Assembly (NCBI GenBank): GCA_046597185.1 | Contig: JBKJLF010000568.1 | Coordinates: forward strand, 1 to 8,498 | DNA length: 8,498 nucleotides | Source: CAMBDR01 sp046597185 | GTDB lineage: Bacteria > Pseudomonadota > Gammaproteobacteria > Burkholderiales > Burkholderiaceae_D | Direction: 5' to 3' | Part shown: positions 6,813-8,498 of the stretch, piece after piece | Layout of the letters: every line of letters begins with the position of its first letter | Position numbering within the stretch: position 1 is the first letter of the stretch | Notes under the pieces: generated by a model | The model's database searches: none | What the model was told of the DNA's origin: nothing | What the model saw: the letters and a program-made list of their open reading frames with translations, nothing else | Position numbers and translations under genes: made by a program

Positions 6813-7877
6813 ATGAAATTGTTACACCGCCTGCGCCAGACCGGCGTGCCCGCCGCATTTGCTGCTGCCATCCTGTTTGGTGCGGGCACGCCATTGGCAA
6901 AATTATTACTTGCCAATGTTAGCCCGTGGTTATTGGCGGGCTTATTGTATTTGGGTTCCGGCCTCGGGCTTTTTTTGTATCGCCTGTTGGCGCGGGCCGG
7001 GGCAGTGCACCTGATGCGTCACGAAGTGCCCTGGTTTCTGGGCGCGGTTGTGGCGGGCGGTGTCATCGGGCCAGTGTTACTGATGTGGGGTTTGAGTCAT
7101 ATGCCCGCCTCGGGTGTGTCGCTGTTACTCAATGCCGAAGGGGTATTTACCGCCTTGCTGGCATGGTTTGCCTTCAAAGAAAATTTTGATCGGCGCATTA
7201 TGCTGGGCATGGGCGCGATTGTGGCTGGTGCGCTGGTATTAAGTTGGCCGGGTGAAGTGCGTTTTGCCGGGGTGTGGCCCTCATTGGCAGTATTGGGGGC
7301 CTGTTTGGCCTGGGGTATTGATAATAATTTAACGCGTAAAGTGTCACTCTCGGATGCCACCTGGATTGCGGCCGTCAAGGGTTTAGTTGCGGGCAGCGTT
7401 AATTTGCTGCTGGCCTTTGCGGTCGGCAGCCACCTGCCGGGCTGGCCCGTGTTGGGGCTGGCCCTGGTGTTGGGCTTTTTGGCCTACGGGGTCAGTTTGG
7501 CCTTGTTTGTGTTGGCATTGCGCCATTTGGGCAGCGCTCGCACCGGTGCTTATTTTTCCATTGCGCCGTTTATCGGCGCGCTGCTGGCCTTGGCCTTGGG
7601 TGAGCCCCTGACCCTGAATTTGATCATTGCCGCGCTGTTTATGGCAGTCGGACTGGGTTTGCATTTGTCCGAGCACCATCAACATGATCATGTCCATCCG
7701 GAATTGGAGCATGAACATGAACATCAACATAATCATGATGAACATCATCTACATGACCACACTGAAACTGATCTGGCCGTTGCTGCCAATATGCGGCATA
7801 GCCATTGGCATCGTCACGCCCCGCTCACGCATCATCACGCGCATTTCCCCGACGCCCATCATCAGCATCGGCATTAA
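6813..7877 (+). CDS. EamA/DMT-family transporter with histidine-rich C-terminal tail
   Basis: This 354-residue inner-membrane protein has about ten hydrophobic helices (roughly 12-34, 38-58, 73-92, 99-119, 129-146, 153-170, 182-204, 210-234, 246-264, 267-284) arranged as the two EamA repeats of the drug/metabolite transporter superfamily. The opening ILFGAGTPLAKLLL and the LNAEGVFTALLAWFAFKE segment (106-123) are typical. After the last helix comes a hydrophilic tail in which 26 of residues 288-354 are His, in two blocks (288-316 and 329-354). Similar tails occur in a recognisable subgroup of EamA proteins, as recalled; metal binding (Zn, Ni, Co) is inferred from composition, and the substrate is unknown. 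The ATG lies seven bases after the PHP stop (tandem TAA TAA) with no clear Shine-Dalgarno sequence, so translation may depend on coupling. The start is supported by family alignment from memory. Confidence 0.9.
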   Translation: MKLLHRLRQTGVPAAFAAAILFGAGTPLAKLLLANVSPWLLAGLLYLGSGLGLFLYRLLARAGAVHLMRHEVPWFLGAVVAGGVIGPVLLMWGLSHMPASGVSLLLNAEGVFTALLAWFAFKENFDRRIMLGMGAIVAGALVLSWPGEVRFAGVWPSLAVLGACLAWGIDNNLTRKVSLSDATWIAAVKGLVAGSVNLLLAFAVGSHLPGWPVLGLALVLGFLAYGVSLALFVLALRHLGSARTGAYFSIAPFIGALLALALGEPLTLNLIIAALFMAVGLGLHLSEHHQHDHVHPELEHEHEHQHNHDEHHLHDHTETDLAVAANMRHSHWHRHAPLTHHHAHFPDAHHQHRH

Positions 7878-7887
7878 AATCGTTATA

Positions 7888-7900
7888 CCTGTCGAACAGG
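7888..7900. repeat. Short perfect inverted repeat CCTGT-N3-ACAGG
   Basis: CCTGT (7888-7892) and ACAGG (7896-7900) are exact reverse complements around CGA, ten bases after the transporter stop. The 5-bp stem with a 3-base loop could be a small hairpin or an operator half of the RAYT upstream region. No T-run follows, so it is not a canonical terminator. Confidence 0.45.
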
Positions 7901-7909
7901 ATATTCTGG

Positions 7910-7931
7910 GGCCAGACCTTGAACTCTGGCC
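7910..7931. repeat. Perfect 7-bp inverted repeat (hairpin) ahead of the RAYT gene
   Basis: GGCCAGA (7910-7916) pairs exactly with TCTGGCC (7925-7931) across the loop CCTTGAAC. A second left arm, TCTGG at 7905-7909, also mirrors CCAGA at 7912-7916, so the central arm has two possible partners. It lies 32 bases after the transporter stop, and the following bases (GATTTCT) are only weakly T-rich, so a Rho-independent terminator role is possible but not clear. REP-like palindromes are known near RAYT genes, but the usual GTAG/GGAG tetranucleotide is not seen here. Confidence 0.5.
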
Positions 7932-7946
7932 GATTTCTGCCATAAT
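7919..7946 (+). promoter_or_regulatory. Candidate sigma70-type promoter of the RAYT gene
   Basis: TTGAAC (7919-7924, four of six matches) and CATAAT (7941-7946, five of six matches) are separated by 16 bases. The -35 box occupies most of the loop of the 7910-7931 inverted repeat, and the spacer includes its right arm. A start about 60 bases before the RAYT ATG is predicted. Confidence 0.4.
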
Positions 7947-8005
7947 CAATGGATGCACAACCACATCACCTGATGCGGTTTGAATACCCCGACTGACAAG
8001 GCTTC

Positions 8006-8010
8006 AGGAG
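8006..8010 (+). promoter_or_regulatory. Ribosome binding site of the RAYT gene
   Basis: AGGAG lies six bases before the ATG at 8017. It is a strong match and fixes the start, which also agrees with the family's usual opening (M-R-x-x-R-I-E-F/Y-P-G-A-x-Y-H). Confidence 0.7.
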
Positions 8011-8016
8011 TGGAAT

Positions 8017-8439
8017 ATGAGCAGACCCATCCGTATTGAATTTCCCGGCGCAATTTATCACGTCAGCTCGCGCGGTCACGACAATCAAATGATTTTTCTT
8101 GACGATGATGACAAAAAATTCTTCCTCGATTTGCTGCAAAAAATAGTTGGGCGCTTTCATTGGGTCTGTCACGCCTGGTGTTTGATGCATGATCATTACC
8201 ATCTGGTGATTGAAACCCCGGATGCTAATCTCTCCATCGGCATGCGTGAATTAAACGGTGGCTATACCCAACGCTTTAATCGGCGCTATGTGATGCGAGG
8301 GCCAGTCATGCAAGGGCGCTTCAAGGCAATTTTGCTTGAGCGGGAAAGTCATTTGCTCCCGGTCTGCCGACATGTGGTGCTCATCCCCTTGCGTGTGCGT
8401 AAAGTGCGCCAGCTTGACAGCAATTCTCAATTTGAATGA
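8017..8439 (+). pseudogene. REP-associated tyrosine transposase (RAYT, Y1/IS200-like), truncated at the C-terminus
   Basis: The 140-residue product starts with IEFPGAIYHVSSRGHDNQ, typical of RAYTs, which are single-copy HUH endonucleases related to IS200/IS605 TnpA that nick single-stranded REP palindromes. The HUH motif is present as His60-Tyr61-His62 (CLMHDHYHLVIETP), and the expected catalytic tyrosine is Tyr83 in GGYTQRFNRR, followed by QGRFKAILLERESHLLPVCRHVVL. Family members then continue with NPxRA and a segment like WxWSSY to about 200-300 residues. Here the sequence reads IPLRVRKVRQLD and then diverges into SNSQFE and a stop, so the C-terminal third or more is missing. Asn to Ile and Ala to Val changes in the NPxRA region also suggest decay. 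The nuclease core is intact, so some activity cannot be excluded. After 8439 the sequence turns AT-rich with nothing recognisable. Confidence 0.82.
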
Positions 8440-8498
8440 TTGCGTTTTTAATATTTAGTCATGATCTATATTTTTAGAAATTGCCCTACCAACAACCT

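Noticed and set aside
7383..7748. Methionine-rich antisense frame opposite the transporter
   Set aside because: It is the mirror of the histidine codons (CAT reads ATG on the other strand) and has no other support.
7671..7760. Tandem DNA repeat or CRISPR-like array in the His-rich stretch
   Set aside because: The CAT/GAA-rich periodicity is explained by coding for His/Glu, and there are no spacers or exact repeat units.

Overview
The window looks like chromosomal DNA of a Gram-negative proteobacterium, most likely a beta- or gammaproteobacterium. This is judged from gene content (a wax ester synthase/DGAT, a type-I-secreted beta-strand repeat protein, a DMT transporter with a histidine-rich tail, and a REP-associated tyrosine transposase) and moderate GC content by eye. 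No rRNA, tRNA or CRISPR array was seen. No species can be named from the sequence alone.

Layout. Positions 1-2220 (+) hold the 3' part of a large, cysteine-free, Gly/Ser/Thr/Asn-rich beta-strand repeat protein with RTX-like GGxGxD segments, which is probably an exported surface or S-layer-type protein. Positions 2221-2477 carry a short probable gene remnant whose DEFERLE motif suggests a P-loop/AAA ATPase. Positions 2478-4046 (-) encode a wax ester synthase/diacylglycerol acyltransferase with an intact HHxxxDG motif and an unusual Ala/Pro/Lys tail. Its stop faces the stop of the repeat protein. Positions 4047-4579 form a 0.5-kb divergent intergenic region, with a candidate promoter for the rightward genes near its right end.

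Positions 4580-6805 (+) encode a secreted PHP-domain metallohydrolase (CehA/McbA-like) built as signal peptide, FlgD-like beta domain, PHP core, beta-sandwich and C-terminal jelly-roll module. Seven bases later, at 6813-7877 (+), follows an EamA/DMT-family ten-helix transporter with 26 histidines in its last 67 residues. The two probably form a two-gene transcription unit. Positions 7878-8016 hold two perfect short inverted repeats and a good sigma70-like promoter whose -35 box lies in the loop of one hairpin. Positions 8017-8439 (+) encode a 3'-truncated REP-associated tyrosine transposase (RAYT), followed by AT-rich sequence to the window end with nothing recognisable.

How the parts relate. 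The acyltransferase makes storage lipid in the cytoplasm and has no evident link to its neighbours. The PHP enzyme and the transporter are the only pair for which sequence supports co-expression. A metal link (metal-dependent PHP enzyme, His-rich possible metal-binding tail) is attractive but inferred. The repeat protein, ATPase remnant and broken RAYT look like accessory or decaying material around these genes. No clearly new multi-gene system is evident. The most unusual points are the altered metal-ligand motif of the PHP enzyme, the PHP/His-tail transporter pairing, and the hairpin-embedded promoter ahead of the RAYT.
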